A DNA stretch of 64,000 bases from Suillus spraguei (lineage: Eukaryota > Basidiomycota > Agaricomycetes > Boletales > Suillaceae), in the NCBI GenBank assembly GCA_016800925.1, contig JABCPU010000013.1:349780-413779 (forward strand), given 5' to 3'. The notes beneath the pieces are model-generated. The model was not told where the DNA came from, did not search any database, and worked only from the letters and a program-made list of their open reading frames with translations. Made by a program: the position numbers and the translations under genes. Shown in pieces: positions 21,368-32,160 of the stretch (positions within the stretch are counted from its first letter, which is position 1; the number at the start of each line of letters is the position of its first letter).

Positions 21368-22491
21368 TTTAAATACGGATGTGCGTCACGCATTGGTATT
21401 TAAAATAGTCATTTAGGAAATACAATATTTGTGCTATCTTGTGTCTCATTAGGGCTGCTCAATTCTTGGGCTCAGCCCAGCTGAGTTCAGCTGTCAAACT
21501 ATCGACATTTTAAAGCAACGCTGCTAAGGGCATGACGCAAGCATAGCACAGCTAATACAATTGAACTTTCAAGAGCTCGTCCGCAGGGCGAGTGAACTCA
21601 TAGGGCTCGCGGCTGCAGTCCGAGTCAGGCTGGATGACAACTCGGGCGATAATCTTAATGAGCTTGCTAACATTGTCTGGCTGGATTGCTCATGGCAGCT
21701 CTCGAATATCGACCATTTGCTGTGCCATCTATTATCAGTGATGGTTCACGACTATACAATCAGATTGCTCGGTGCAAAGACTTCTTTTCATGCTGCTTAC
21801 AGAGTCCTGATCGTGAATTTCGACACTATTTGGTGCCTAGACAGCCTAGTGAATCCATGATTTTTTCGTCAACTTCCAATCACATCAGAGTCAGTCGAGA
21901 CACCTTTGACAGACTGGTTCCATAACCAGGAGATAAATGATTTTTTACACTGGTTGCAACATGTAAAGTATCAGCTTGGACGTTTTGTTTGCCCGCTATA
22001 GGTTTGCAGTGGTGATACAAACGAAGCATTGAGAATACAGGAGGCTAGCATTGGGAGTAATACTTGGAGCTGGTGAGTTTGTACGGCTGTGAACGTGCAA
22101 GCTAGAGCCTAGTAATACTGTAAATCATTAGTTTGATCATCACACATCATGAACGAGCTACACTTACAGCAAGGAAAGCTTGTGCATACTCGTCACACTC
22201 CCAAAATACTTGAAGAATATCAGCTTGCGCTCGCGCTATTCGAACGGAACATGCCTGCACTGGGCCGCTGGCGGTAGTTCCTCACCAAACAACTTTGGAT
22301 GATCAACAGCCTGAACAGAGTGCGTGTTATTTGTGAGTATTGACGGCCGGGTGCCGAAACCCTATGTCACTATTGTTTGTATATATTGTGGCGAATGAAT
22401 GAAATAAACTGAGATAAACCAGTTTATATGGCAGCTGTCCAGACCCTTTTATGTAGGAACGATGAGTTTCGAATGGCTGCAATTTTAGACT
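21368..22491. other. Intergenic, no gene supported
   Basis: Two short overlapping plus-strand frames at 21561-21925 have no recognisable content. A GGGCTCAGCCCAGCTGAG-type palindromic stretch lies near 21467. Otherwise I see nothing here. Confidence 0.4.
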
Positions 22492-22787
22492 GAAGCGAGT
22501 AGAGTCTGGGGTCAAAATTTCATTGTGAATGTTGTGAGGGCATTCGGACTTTCATGCCCGTGCAAACTGAAGCGAGCAGAGTCTGGGGTCAAATTTTCGT
22601 TGTGAATGTCGTTTGGGCGTTCGGACTTTCATGTCCGTGGAAACTGAAGCGAGTAGAGTCTGGGGTCAAATGCTGTGAGGGCGTTCGAGCTTTCATGTCC
22701 GTGGAAACTGAAGCGACCAGAGTCTGGGGTCAAAAGTTTCATTGTGAGTGTCGTGAGGGCGTTCGGACATTTGTGTCCGTGCAGGAC
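22492..22787. repeat. Minisatellite, four copies of a 65-78 bp unit
   Basis: The unit starts CTGAAGCGAGTAGAGTCTGG and ends in a GGACTTTCATGTCCGTGGAA-like stretch. Four copies follow one another directly; the third is shorter by an internal deletion. Inter-copy differences are single substitutions. Confidence 0.9.
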
Positions 22788-22892
22788 TTGGAGAAACTCA
22801 AAAAAATTGAGTAAGGTCCGACTGAGAATAGGAAACCAAAGAACCATAGGAACTCGGAGGAAAGAAGGGGTAATCTCACAGGCCTCTGATGC

Positions 22893-23108
22893 GCCGCCAC
22901 CATAAGAGATCTGGTGACCAGGTAGTCATCAGTGCTTCAGTCATAGCATCCTGCTATTACACTTCGGAGATGGAATGTCGTTACCAATGAATGGAAGCAA
23001 GTCAAACATGCGCTGCCATAAGAGATCTGGTGACCAGGTATCTGCTATGACACTTCGGGTATGGAATATTGGTATTACCGGTGAATGGAAGCAAGCAAAA
23101 CATGTGCA
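22893..23108. repeat. Tandem duplication of about 105 bp
   Basis: CATAAGAGATCTGGTGACCA occurs near 22900 and again near 23019. Each is followed by GACACTTCGG-like and GAATGGAAGCAAG stretches. The two halves differ by small indels. It lies just upstream of the lectin promoter. Confidence 0.8.
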
Positions 23109-23187
23109 TGCAAAGGCTTGACGATGACCGGCTTGGGTCAACACCGGAGGGACTCTCCAGGGTCAGGGCTGACGCCAAGCCTTGCTC

Positions 23188-23198
23188 GTTGTATAAAG
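23188..23198 (+). promoter_or_regulatory. TATA-like box of lectin gene
   Basis: GTATAAAG lies about 115 bp upstream of the lectin ATG, in a normal position for a strongly expressed fungal gene with a short leader. Confidence 0.5.
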
Positions 23199-23308
23199 AG
23201 CCTGTAATGCATGCTGTTTTCTACAGAGATCATCCTCCCTACAACCAGGTTAGAGATATCATCAGCCTTGCGTATTATCATCGTCTCACACTACCTTACA
23301 GATATAAC

Positions 23309-23749
23309 ATGTCTTACACAATCTCAGTCAGAACCATCGACAACACTTCCTTCAACCCCGGTTTCACGCTCGCCGAGAAAACCGTGTGGTACTATGCCAA
23401 CGGCGGGACGTGGTCCAACACAGAATCGATCCAGACGCTCGTCATGGGCGGTAGTGGCACGTCTGGTGCGCTCCGCCTCAGAAGCGGTGCTGGGGAGGAG
23501 TTTCTTGTGGTACTAGGCGTCCACAACTACAAGAGGTGGTGCGACGTGGTCACTGACCTCGCGCCTGGGGACACGGCGATGAAGATCCAACCAGAGTACT
23601 ACATGGATGGTAATCCTAGGAACCAGATGTTGTGGAAACAACTGGCCGAGATCCAGAAGACGAGTGCCAAGGGAACTAAGGTGGACGTTAAGTACGTCAA
23701 GGAGTCTGACGACGGAAAGTCCTTCGTGGTTCACATCATGATTTCTTGA
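23309..23749 (+). CDS. Fungal fruit-body lectin (Agaricus bisporus lectin family)
   Basis: A cytosolic homodimer/tetramer-forming lectin of the fruit-body lectin family, which binds the T-antigen disaccharide and GlcNAc and adopts an actinoporin-like beta-sandwich. In other mushrooms these proteins serve in storage or defence against fungivores. The 146-aa single-exon frame has the family length (about 143). Family marks in order: YANGGTWSNTE, LVMGGSGTSGALRLRS, LGVHNYKRWCDVVTDL and QPEYYMDGNPRNQMLW. The GGSGTSG and HNYKRW stretches supply the glycan contacts in the family. There is no signal peptide, as expected. The frame is open 240 nt further upstream but the family N-terminus starts at this ATG. 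The gene stands alone between a tandem duplication and transposon debris, with no sign of damage. Confidence 0.95.
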   Translation: MSYTISVRTIDNTSFNPGFTLAEKTVWYYANGGTWSNTESIQTLVMGGSGTSGALRLRSGAGEEFLVVLGVHNYKRWCDVVTDLAPGDTAMKIQPEYYMDGNPRNQMLWKQLAEIQKTSAKGTKVDVKYVKESDDGKSFVVHIMIS

Positions 23750-24639
23750 ATATCTCGTATGCTGTATATGCTCTTGTACCAAGGGAGTTGTTGAAAGATG
23801 CAGAACGAATGTACTATTAGTATGTCGAGATCATGATGTGTTGCAATTGCAGAATACTTGACGAGCACTTACTTGGTGTATATTCGGTATGAAGTTAATC
23901 ACGGAAAATGACACTGACACGCTGGACGAACGTCATTGGGCATGTAAGAATGGCTACTGTAATCGGTGATGTTCGAAGCAACTTTGATCATAATGCCTAC
24001 TTGTCTAGTCCCCCATTTGTCTAGGATTCTCACATTTAGACCCGACTGTCAAAAGCCAAAATCTTGCAAACATAATCCATTTTAATCCATTCAGGTAACG
24101 AAGTGGCATCAGGTGTTAGTTGAATGAGTTAAATGCACAAACGACATGAAGAGACGCTCACAGACATCAGGTTCGTAGATTCCAGGGAATAGAACATCTA
24201 CCCATGGAACTTTGACAGACCAAGTCAACATCGATTACGAGCACGTAAAGGTTCGTCAGTACCAAGAAAATAGTCATTGGCTGATTAGCCAGTAGTATGT
24301 GTCCCTATGATGAATAAAATAAGAAAGGAATGATTGACATCACCAGAAATACATTAGATGTTCAGTTCATTCATGGACGCAAAGACTAGTGACTCACAGA
24401 GCAATATAAGAATGATTAGCGACTAAGGACGGTAAAACGAAATAAGAAAAAGCACAAGACAAACAGGAACCAACTTATATCCTCTGCAAGGCAACTTCAA
24501 GTTGCAGCTGTTTTCATAGACATGACTCGGAAAAGTTGAGTGCGTCGGAAATATTCGACAAGGACCCTTGAGTGACGAGAGTGCTGTGCTTCGCTGAAAG
24601 ACGATGTCGTCGCCATCACCCTCGAGATACCTCAATTTA
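23750..24639. other. Intergenic, no gene supported
   Basis: I see no gene between the lectin stop and the transposase remnant. The last 200 bp may include decayed 3' sequence of that transposase. Confidence 0.4.
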
Positions 24640-25514
24640 AGGCTACATCCATTGTCCATCTTGATACATATACAAGACTACTACTGAAACTAATAGCAAA
24701 GCCAAGTCCAAGGAAGTCAAATCTACGAAAGTCAAGAAACTTGTATTCCCCATCTCCGAGCTCAACTATCTCGACCGACTTCCAATATACATCGTTCATG
24801 AGACTTACCACATGTTCACGCAGGAATTGCACGAAGCGCTCACTCGTGACTGGTCCTTCAATGATGTCATATGCAATGATCCCATCAAGAGTCAGGATTG
24901 GCAGGATTGAGTAGCGCTTGCCTCGCACAAAGCATTTCCTTTGGACACATCTTGGATAAAATAGTTATTACATATAGATGAAAAGCTTGACATACCTTGT
25001 TCCAATTTTTGATCTCCCATGGCGTCGAATGGCTGTTCTTTCATCTTTCGCAGACCCGTCTCCAAACATTAACATTTCGGGGTCAGGTGTCAGCAATACT
25101 ATTCATAAATACAAACGTAGTCCCTCGTTCCTTTCAAGAGCATGGGCCGAAATACACTTGCGGTTGAGGTGCAGCCGACGAAATGTGCGAAAAAGTGTTG
25201 GTATAGACAAACACCCCACGGCGAAAGCACAATTTATGCTGAAGCCCATCAAGATATATGTTAGGACGGCGATGAATGATGGTGGTGATGAATGCGATAT
25301 TATTGATGGTAAGGCTAGGACGCTGTAGTGGTGCCATGAAACCGAGGGAAAGAGTGGTAAGACTTTGTTTACACTTGACCCCAAGCAGATGACATATGTG
25401 CTTGACGGAATGCCCAAGTCGACGTAGAACAGGAATTTGAGCTTTCAAGCCTGCTGAACCCGACCAACTGAGCACTTTCAGCACCTTGCAAGGAGCTGTA
25501 GAGTAGCGGACCAT
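24640..25514 (-). pseudogene. Decayed DDE transposase (Tc1/IS630-like, fungal)
   Basis: Minus-strand pieces follow the order of a fungal IS630/Tc1-like transposase. First comes a helix-turn-helix region (KAQIPVLRRLGHSVKHICHLL), then IPTLFRTFRRLHLNRKCISA and HALERNEGLR, then the first catalytic Asp in MLMFGDGSAKDERT. An apparent intron starts with GTATGT near 24995. After it come VQRKCFVRGKRYSILPILTL, GIIAYDIIEGPVTSERF and FLREHV. The second Asp and the Glu are missing: the frame ends at a GTAAGT near 24810 and what follows is not recognisable. Frames differ between pieces. Confidence 0.75.
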
Positions 25515-26087
25515 GAATGATACAATGCCTGATCAATTTTTATTAATGGTTTGAATACTACATGTGTGACGCAATGATAAAAGTAGATGCTTTGGTATAG
25601 TATAGACGGTGGCATTGAGGTGTTGAAAGTTGAAGGGGTGAATGAGATGCGGGGAGGCGAGATTGTTGTGGCAGCAGCGAACTCGTGATACGGTGGATAA
25701 ATGGACTCAAGAGACTCATGTCATGGTAGGAGCAGCGGGCGCACTGTTGGCCGTGGAGGTAGGATAGTGAGAAACGGCCACGTCAGCGCTACAATTGTAG
25801 AGCATTGTCTTGATGGGCTCCTCAGGGTCTTGCATAGGCTTGAAGGAGGTACCTTGAAGTGACACAACTTCCGGGAGTCGGACGAGTAATAAAGGACTGG
25901 TCACTCTGTAACATAGGCAACATTAGCGGCGAATGAATCTATTCTTCGGATTCCTTCCCTGAGCTCACTGAGCAGCCCTTACCCTCCAGGATATGCGACT
26001 CACTCAGGCTGCGCAGTGCTTCATTCCCGCTATGACAGTAGTCGGTGTTGTGTTTCTCACTGCGTATGTTGATCTTAATCCTCGACT
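25515..26087. other. Intergenic, no gene supported
   Basis: Nothing recognisable apart from short open frames. Confidence 0.4.
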
Positions 26088-26880
26088 GTGCCTTTAGTTG
26101 TTATCAAGTCATTGGACCCTTCACTGATATTCCTACTGTTATTTATGTTAACGATGAGTCGAGATTTGTCCGTGCTATCGTCTTTTCTGCATGACTGCAT
26201 TGTGCTGCGTTTTGTTTCCAATCATAATGGGGTCACCGTGGAGTCGACATCTGGTCCTGCACGCATTCCTACTATCGACAGTTGGTATAATTCTTAACAG
26301 ACATTTCGACCGGTTTATCTAGCCTGAAGTATATTCCCACTGTCTTTTCTCCTTCTGCCGCATCCAATATGGCTTTGAGACAGCATGACAATCATGTATG
26401 GTCTCATCACGACGATCAATATTATCACGACGGCTTGCAAACTTTGTCCGTATCTGTACTGACCCTTGTTGCCCCCGTTGTGTGCAGAAGAGAGCAGAGA
26501 TTCGTACGAATACTGCTGCTCTATGGAAAGCCAGACCACCGTGCTCTACTTCCAAGGCTTCCATTTCTCAGAACCTTCCTAGTAAGGTAAGTGCTTGCAT
26601 TGGTTTCCGAACACCCTGTGCTAATGTGTCATGTAGATTTATTCCCGCTACCATAAGGGAGTGGGTTATATCGTGTTTTACCACTGGGACATCATTCAAG
26701 TCGATTGTCTTCCTGCGTCTGTTGCTCTTGTCTTTGAATGGTATTCTTCTCTCGTCTTCTTTGATTGCTCGTTCGCTCAGCCATTTGGGCCCAAGTTCGC
26801 GTTTCGCTGAAATCCCCATGGCCTCGGTGATTTATTGCCGTGTTCTCACTACCGATGTCGAGTTCGAGGTCGCGTGAGGT
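26088..26880 (+). pseudogene. Fragment related to the Helitron-linked N-terminal exon
   Basis: The stretch LSSFLHDCIV, NHNGVTVEST, PTIDSWYNS, stop, QTFRPVYLA on the plus strand parallels LSFLHDCNVP, THHGVAIEST, PTIDGWYNSQQIFRPIYL found around the Tc1 insertion at 14.7-16.6 kb. It is a second, older copy of that domain. The 26398-26877 open frame that follows is basic and Ser-rich and has no recognisable domain. An 85-bp part (26545-26630) recurs at 63090-63175. Confidence 0.45.
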
Positions 26881-27249
26881 GTCGATGTCATGTTTGAGAT
26901 GAATTGCATTGCTGCGTGACCACCGTTTTGTGGGAAGATGAGACTCCCGTCTCCAATCCTCCATGTCTGGCCTTCAAGGTGGTGACAGTGTTTCACTGCC
27001 CTCGTTTTCTAGTATCTGCTCATTTCCTTCTGTGTTTCCAGAAACTCCGTGTATACTTAGTGGTAATGCCAATCATATTGAACTTGCAGCTAATGATGAT
27101 GAATTAGAATTATCTTAGTCTTCGTCCCGCGTCGGGGCAATTCTATCGTCTCGTAGACGTTCAGACTCGAACTTTACTGTCCATGTCATCTTTTCGGGGA
27201 GCGTCAATCAGGGGCCCCATAGGTTTTCAACCTAGGATGAGTCGTCAAG
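26881..27249. other. Spacer before the tRNA-like array
   Basis: No gene seen. The first array unit begins near 27250. Confidence 0.4.
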
Positions 27250-27990
27250 TGGGAGTTAAAGAATTTAGCCTGGCTAGTGTGGTTACCGCAACAGAATCGA
27301 AATCTGTTTCTCTTGGACTACGCAGGTTCGAAACCTGCGGAACTATTTTTTTCCATCAGAACGCACTTTGACATTCATTCATGAACGGTTTCTTCAGAAG
27401 TTCACCGCAACTGGTCTTAGTCAGGTGGTTGCCACAACATAATCAAAATCTGTTTCTCTTGGACTGTGCAGGTTGGAAACCTGCTAATGACAAGGTTTTT
27501 TCTATTGAAACACACCTCGACATTCACTCATGGATGGCTTCTTTAGAAGTTCATCGTAACTGGTCTTAGCTAGGCGGTTGCCACAACAGAATCCAAATCT
27601 GTTTATCTTGAACTGTGCGGGTTCAAAACCTGCCGATGACAAGGTTTTTTCTATCAGAACACACTTTGATGTTCACTCGTGGACGGTTTCTTTCAAAGTT
27701 CACCGCAGCTGGTGGTAGCCTGGTGGTTGCCACGACAGAATCAAAATATGTTTCTCTTGGACTGTGCAGGTTCGAAACCTGCCGAGGACCAGCTTTTTTC
27801 TATCGGAACACACCTTGATATTCACCTGTGATGGTTTCTTTGGCTGTTCATTGTAACTAGTCGTAGCCTGATGGTTACCACAACAGAATCAAAATCTGTT
27901 TCTCTTTCCTGTGTAGGTTCAAAACCTGCTGATGACAGCATTTTTTTTATCGGAACACACCTTGACATCCACTCATGGATGGTTTCCTTA
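27250..27990 (+). repeat. Tandem array of five ~148-bp tRNA-like units
   Basis: Pol III B-box-like sequences (GGTTCGAAACC or one or two changes) lie at 27325, 27471, 27620, 27769 and 27916, spaced 146-149 bp. Each is flanked by GCAGG/CCTGC, forming a T-arm, and lies about 45 nt after an ACAGA..TCTGT stem with a 7-nt loop, with an A-box-like TAGCCTGGTGG further upstream. The 14-nt stretch between the stems is the size of a class II variable arm (Leu/Ser). Loop sequences vary (ATCAAAA, ATCGAAA, ATCCAAA). Every unit has a run of six or more T about 12-20 nt after the T-arm. The D-arm does not fold normally and the acceptor pairs poorly, so these are tRNA-derived units, not canonical tRNA genes. 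Confidence 0.8.
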
Positions 27991-28356
27991 GAGGTGTTGG
28001 TGCACGAGTGCACGTGACGACGCGACGCGGAGTGCAACTAACAGGAATCCAAACCGGACTATTATATATTCGTTTGTTCTTGTATCGTCTTTTCCCTCAG
28101 TCCGTTTCATGGAGACTGAGGGTACGTCTGTTCTATGATCTCGCCGTAGTAACTAGACACTAATAATTACTTGTACTAGTGTTTACCGTGTCCGTTCCAT
28201 TCATCAGGAAAACCCTCCCAAGGCAAATTAGGCAAAATTCATATAATATTGTAACATTAGCATAATAACAGCTGTTTATCTACAAAGTTGCTAAAGATGA
28301 TAATGTCAGACGAGTTTTTTTTGAACAAGGCAAGAATTATCGAGAATTATCGAGAA
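27991..28356. other. Spacer between the tRNA-like array and Plavaka gene
   Basis: No gene. A 12-bp tandem (GAATTATCGAGA, about three copies) lies at 28332-28365, just past the transposase stop. Terminal inverted repeats of the Plavaka element were looked for here and not found. Confidence 0.4.
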
Positions 28357-31300
28357 TTATCTGAACATTGAAAAAGTATATCTATCTATGTACGAGTTCA
28401 ACCAGAAGGTGTCACAGTCCTCAAGCACTGTATCACTTGTCCACTCTCGCGGGGCTATGACACCAAACCTCGGAATAAGATGAACACTGCGCTCGATATC
28501 GGCTACTGGCACAATACTAGCCACAGTTTCACCTCCACGCAGTGATCGCGAGAGCTTATATAGCCCGCTATTGCGGTCTGGAGCTGGCGGAAATGGTGTA
28601 AACCACTCGACATACGCAAGGTGAGTAGGAAGATGGACCGTTGGTGGGAAGAGCAGTGGGATAGATTTTGGGGGGAAGGTGAACATGACTCGAACTTGAC
28701 CAACACGGAAATCTAGCATCAATACAAAGTAAGTAATACATACTAACGCTGACTGACAGATAACGCACCTCGAAGATCCTTCGCATTCATACCCACCCTC
28801 ACCAGAGCTGTATCGGATCGGCGAGCAGTGAGGTGAGCACCCACATTGCGTTGTGGTTTTGCATGGACGCTGTCCAAAGTAACATGCGCGTCGCCATGGC
28901 CACGAGCATCGACCGAGCACCACTTGACCTTATGAAAGACAGGCAGTCGGTGGAACGGAAAATGAATGTCGCGCGCCAGCACATCAAGTGCTTGACTGTC
29001 GAGTGGCGCAGGATCGTTACCTCGACTCTGCTGAGCAATAAAGCGTGCGAGGGCATCGCGAAAATGAGTAGCGCCGTAATCTGTAGCCAGCTTTTCGAGG
29101 CTGACGGACTTCGCGCTAGGGTGTTTTGTCATGACTTGTTCACGGCCGAATGTCATATCCGGTGGGCGTGAATGATAAGGATCAGCCTGGTGGCCACCAG
29201 CAAGTCGCCAACTAACATATTTTTGGTGTCGTAAAATCTTCTCCTTTCGTTCGAGCCAGCGGGTCATCTGGGCAAACTCATCCTTGTGATTCGTAGCGCG
29301 GTAGGCATCTTTCGCCAAGTCGATATGGAGCCGTTCTGTGTACTCTGTGTTATAATTGTCAGTAGAGCCGAACAGCATGATCATCAAATGATAGTGACGA
29401 GCAGCATGCAACTTCGGTAGGTTAAAGTTGTTTCGAATGCCGAGCTCGACGAAAATAAGCTTGTTTTCATGAAAAAGGTCCAGTGCCTCGTCCAGCAACT
29501 GAAGGGTCTCGGTGCTATGGCAAGGGTATTGCGCGAGGTACAGGAAATCAAGAAGCCCTCTAACAGCTCGTAGCAGACGACCTGCATTGAGATTGTTGGG
29601 CAGACGAATATCGATTATGATGCCGAGGAGGAAGCGGCATATCTGGGCATGTTCAGTGCCGCTTACGCGTGATAAGGTGGTGATACCCTTGGCGAATAAT
29701 CTAATGTGATGGTTGGGAGGAAGGCGTCGACAACGAGCATCTATTTCTGTGGCTCCACAAGCGGCCTCTAACCATGCTAAAAGGTGTTTCACCAAGCCCT
29801 GGTATAGCTGATGCAACACATCAGGCGTGACACCCTGAAAAATGTTCGCGAACGGCAGTCCCTCCCAGAAAGGATGTATCAAAGGTTTGATTCCTACTGC
29901 GGCACATGCGCGAACAAAGGCGAGATTGCCTTGATCGAGTGCCGCGAGTGCATCCAGCACCTCACCAATATTTCGTAGGTGAAGTGGTACCGTATTGCTT
30001 TCAGTGTCGTCCTTCTCAACATCACATTTCGGGCAGTCACCAAACTTGATCCCTGTTGCGAGAAGCTGCTCGGGATAATCACCAACAAAACTCGCAAATA
30101 AAGGGTGGCAGCGGCGAAGAGCGCCATCACCACTGCGCATATTGATGCCCTCTAATCCAGCATGTTGCAATGGAGCAAGGATGCGACTCATGCAAGCGTG
30201 ATATAAGTTTGCAATAGACCGACGGCGTGAGGCCTTATTGGTGATGTGCTCAAGTCGAGTAGTTGGTAGATAGGCCAGAAGGATATGTCCCCCTCGCGAA
30301 GGTTTACGGCGAATTTCCTTCGGGATGTTACCAATCGTGAGATACATCGGGTATGCGGACTTGTTGCGAAACATAGTGACTTGAGTTTTGTCCGTCGAGA
30401 TGATAATCGGAATGATGGTCCCACCAGGACGATGCTGATCAAGTTTTTTCTAAGGCATTATAAGTTACGAAGTTCAATTGATGTCACATAACAGTACTTA
30501 CCTGCGTGTTCCACCACCACTTTCCAGTATGCATATCATGAAACAGACGAATGGTCTGATCCTCGTCAGTGTAATGGCGCTCCGGAGCGAATGTAAGGTA
30601 TCTCGCAAAGTCGGGATCGCCGTACAGTGACTTGATGCATTCGATGATGTCACGGTAATACACATCAAAGGATTCTCCTGCGACGACGACCTGCTCCCGT
30701 TTGAATTTGGGGCGTCCAGTTGGAAGTTCGTGGTCGATAATCTTGTTAAGTTCGTTGGCGTTCTTGAATGACAACCCTAAACGTTCGCTAACCTAGTAGT
30801 ATTGGCTATAAATGAGTGGAACTTGTGAAGTGGCGAAAGAACTTACTCCATCAATGGAGAGCAGGTCCGAAAATGCTGTAGAAGTTGCTCCGCGAAGCTT
30901 CGCCCATCTCGCAACCTCCCATTCGATCTGGGAATTGAAAGGATGGTATGGATTCTCGTCATTGGCGAGATGTGCGCCATATGCTGCATTGGCACCATGG
31001 TCAACTGAGCCATGCGACATACTCCGCCGGCCAGCACGTGGATCAGGATAGGGCACCCTAACAAATCCAGAGTGGCCTCGTGCGCGAGCCTCGATGTCTT
31101 GACGAGCGTTCTGTTGATCCTCCAACTCGTCATCCGCAAAGGCATCGTCCAGTAGGTCCAAGTCATTGTCTTCATCGGCCTGAGGTTGCGATGGTGCAGC
31201 CTCCCATTCAGGTTCGAAGAGCAGATGATCATCGAAATCATCCTCATCACTATCAGCTGCGTGCTCACTCGCAGCAGGCCTCTCTAACTCATCCTCATTT

Positions 31301-31509
31301 CCGTTATAGTCTCCCTCAAAGAAATCGGCGTCATCGAAGGCAAGCTCAGCTTCGTTGGCTTCGTTCAAGGCTTCGTTGTTTGTTCTTGATCGCGACTGGC
31401 TGTAGAGTGCGTGACAACGTGGGTCGCGACTCTTTGCGATATGCTGGCTGAGTCCAGTTACGGTGAGATCATCACGGCCACAAGCTGAACAAGTTCGGTG
31501 ACCATCCAT
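28357..31509 (-). CDS. Plavaka-type (CACTA/EnSpm-related) transposase, apparently intact
   Basis: A cut-and-paste transposase of the Plavaka clade, common in agaricomycete genomes. Exon 1 (31509 to about 30848) starts with a Cys/His finger (CSACGRDDLTVTGLSQHI) and an acidic linker, ending at a GTAAGT donor. Exon 2 (about 30795-30503) ends at WWWNTQ before GTAAGT. Exon 3 (from about 30452) is the catalytic body with IIPIIISTDKTQVTMFRNKS, the Cys pair FGDCPKCDVEKDD, IHPFWEGLPFANIF and TPDVLHQLYQGLVKHLLAWL. A last exon from about 28712 ends in PREWTSDTVLEDCDTFWLNS. I find no stop or frame break across the four exons, giving roughly 950-1000 residues, the family size. ATG 31509 is chosen because the finger follows; ATG 31650 is in frame upstream but adds only low-complexity sequence with a 33-bp duplication. 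Confidence 0.88.
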
Positions 31510-31650
31510 AGTTATAATGGTGGGGGATGAAGACGAAGCTGAAACGATGGGAGTGAGGGATGAAGACGAAGCTGAAACGATGTCAAAATAAAAAAGGGTA
31601 AGGGTGTGGTAGGGATGGGCAGGTAGTATGGGACCATGTACAGCGGCCAT
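28357..31650 (-). mobile_element. Plavaka DNA transposon (coding part)
   Basis: Defined by the transposase only. Terminal repeats and the short target duplication could not be located by eye on either side. The DUF6532 gene may or may not lie inside the element. Confidence 0.6.
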
Positions 31651-32160
31651 AGTGAGCAGAACGGGCTGGATGATGGTGTCGCGAAGAGCTGGTCCAATTT
31701 GCCGTCATTACAGGGTAGTCAGTGCCCGATCAACCTAGCAAATATTAGCACTGCAGCCGCCAGTAAAGCGAGGGAAAACATACTAAGTTGTGCTTTGACG
31801 GTGGTGGTACTGGTACTGGCTCGTGTTTTGGGATACCTGGGGATGACGATGGGTATCCGAGTCATGGGATACCTGGGGACGATGACTGGGGACGACGATG
31901 CTGGTGGGGCAGTGTCACGAAAGTCAGGGACAGCCTACAGCGCCGCCGATACAGTGCCGGTGAAAATACAGTTTAGCGCCCTTCACTGCTGCTACATAAT
32001 TGCCCTGTTACATTGCATTAGTAAAATTTTCAGTCCCATTCCCTTCCGTTTGACCATCACTCACATTCGTTTTAAAAAAATCTGCACGGCACCCTCGACG
32101 CTCCTTTATTCTTTCAAGTCCTACACATTCTAAGTCTCAAAAACAAAGAAATATTAATAA
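31651..32160. promoter_or_regulatory. Divergent promoter region, Plavaka / DUF6532
   Basis: About 0.5 kb between two head-to-head genes. It contains a short duplicated stretch (ATGGGATACCTGGGGA-like at 31830 and 31868). No clear TATA box could be assigned to either gene. Confidence 0.4.

Noticed and set aside
27322..27340. Functional tRNA-Leu or tRNA-Ser gene
   Set aside because: D-arm does not fold, acceptor strands pair poorly, and anticodon bases differ between tandem copies; treated as tRNA-like repeat instead.
30812..31451. Basic open frames on the plus strand opposite the Plavaka exon
   Set aside because: Antisense shadows of the acidic exon 1 of the transposase.
28200..32060. Terminal inverted repeats for the Plavaka element
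   Set aside because: Only weak AATGCAATGTAAC-like similarity found between flanks, not above chance by eye.
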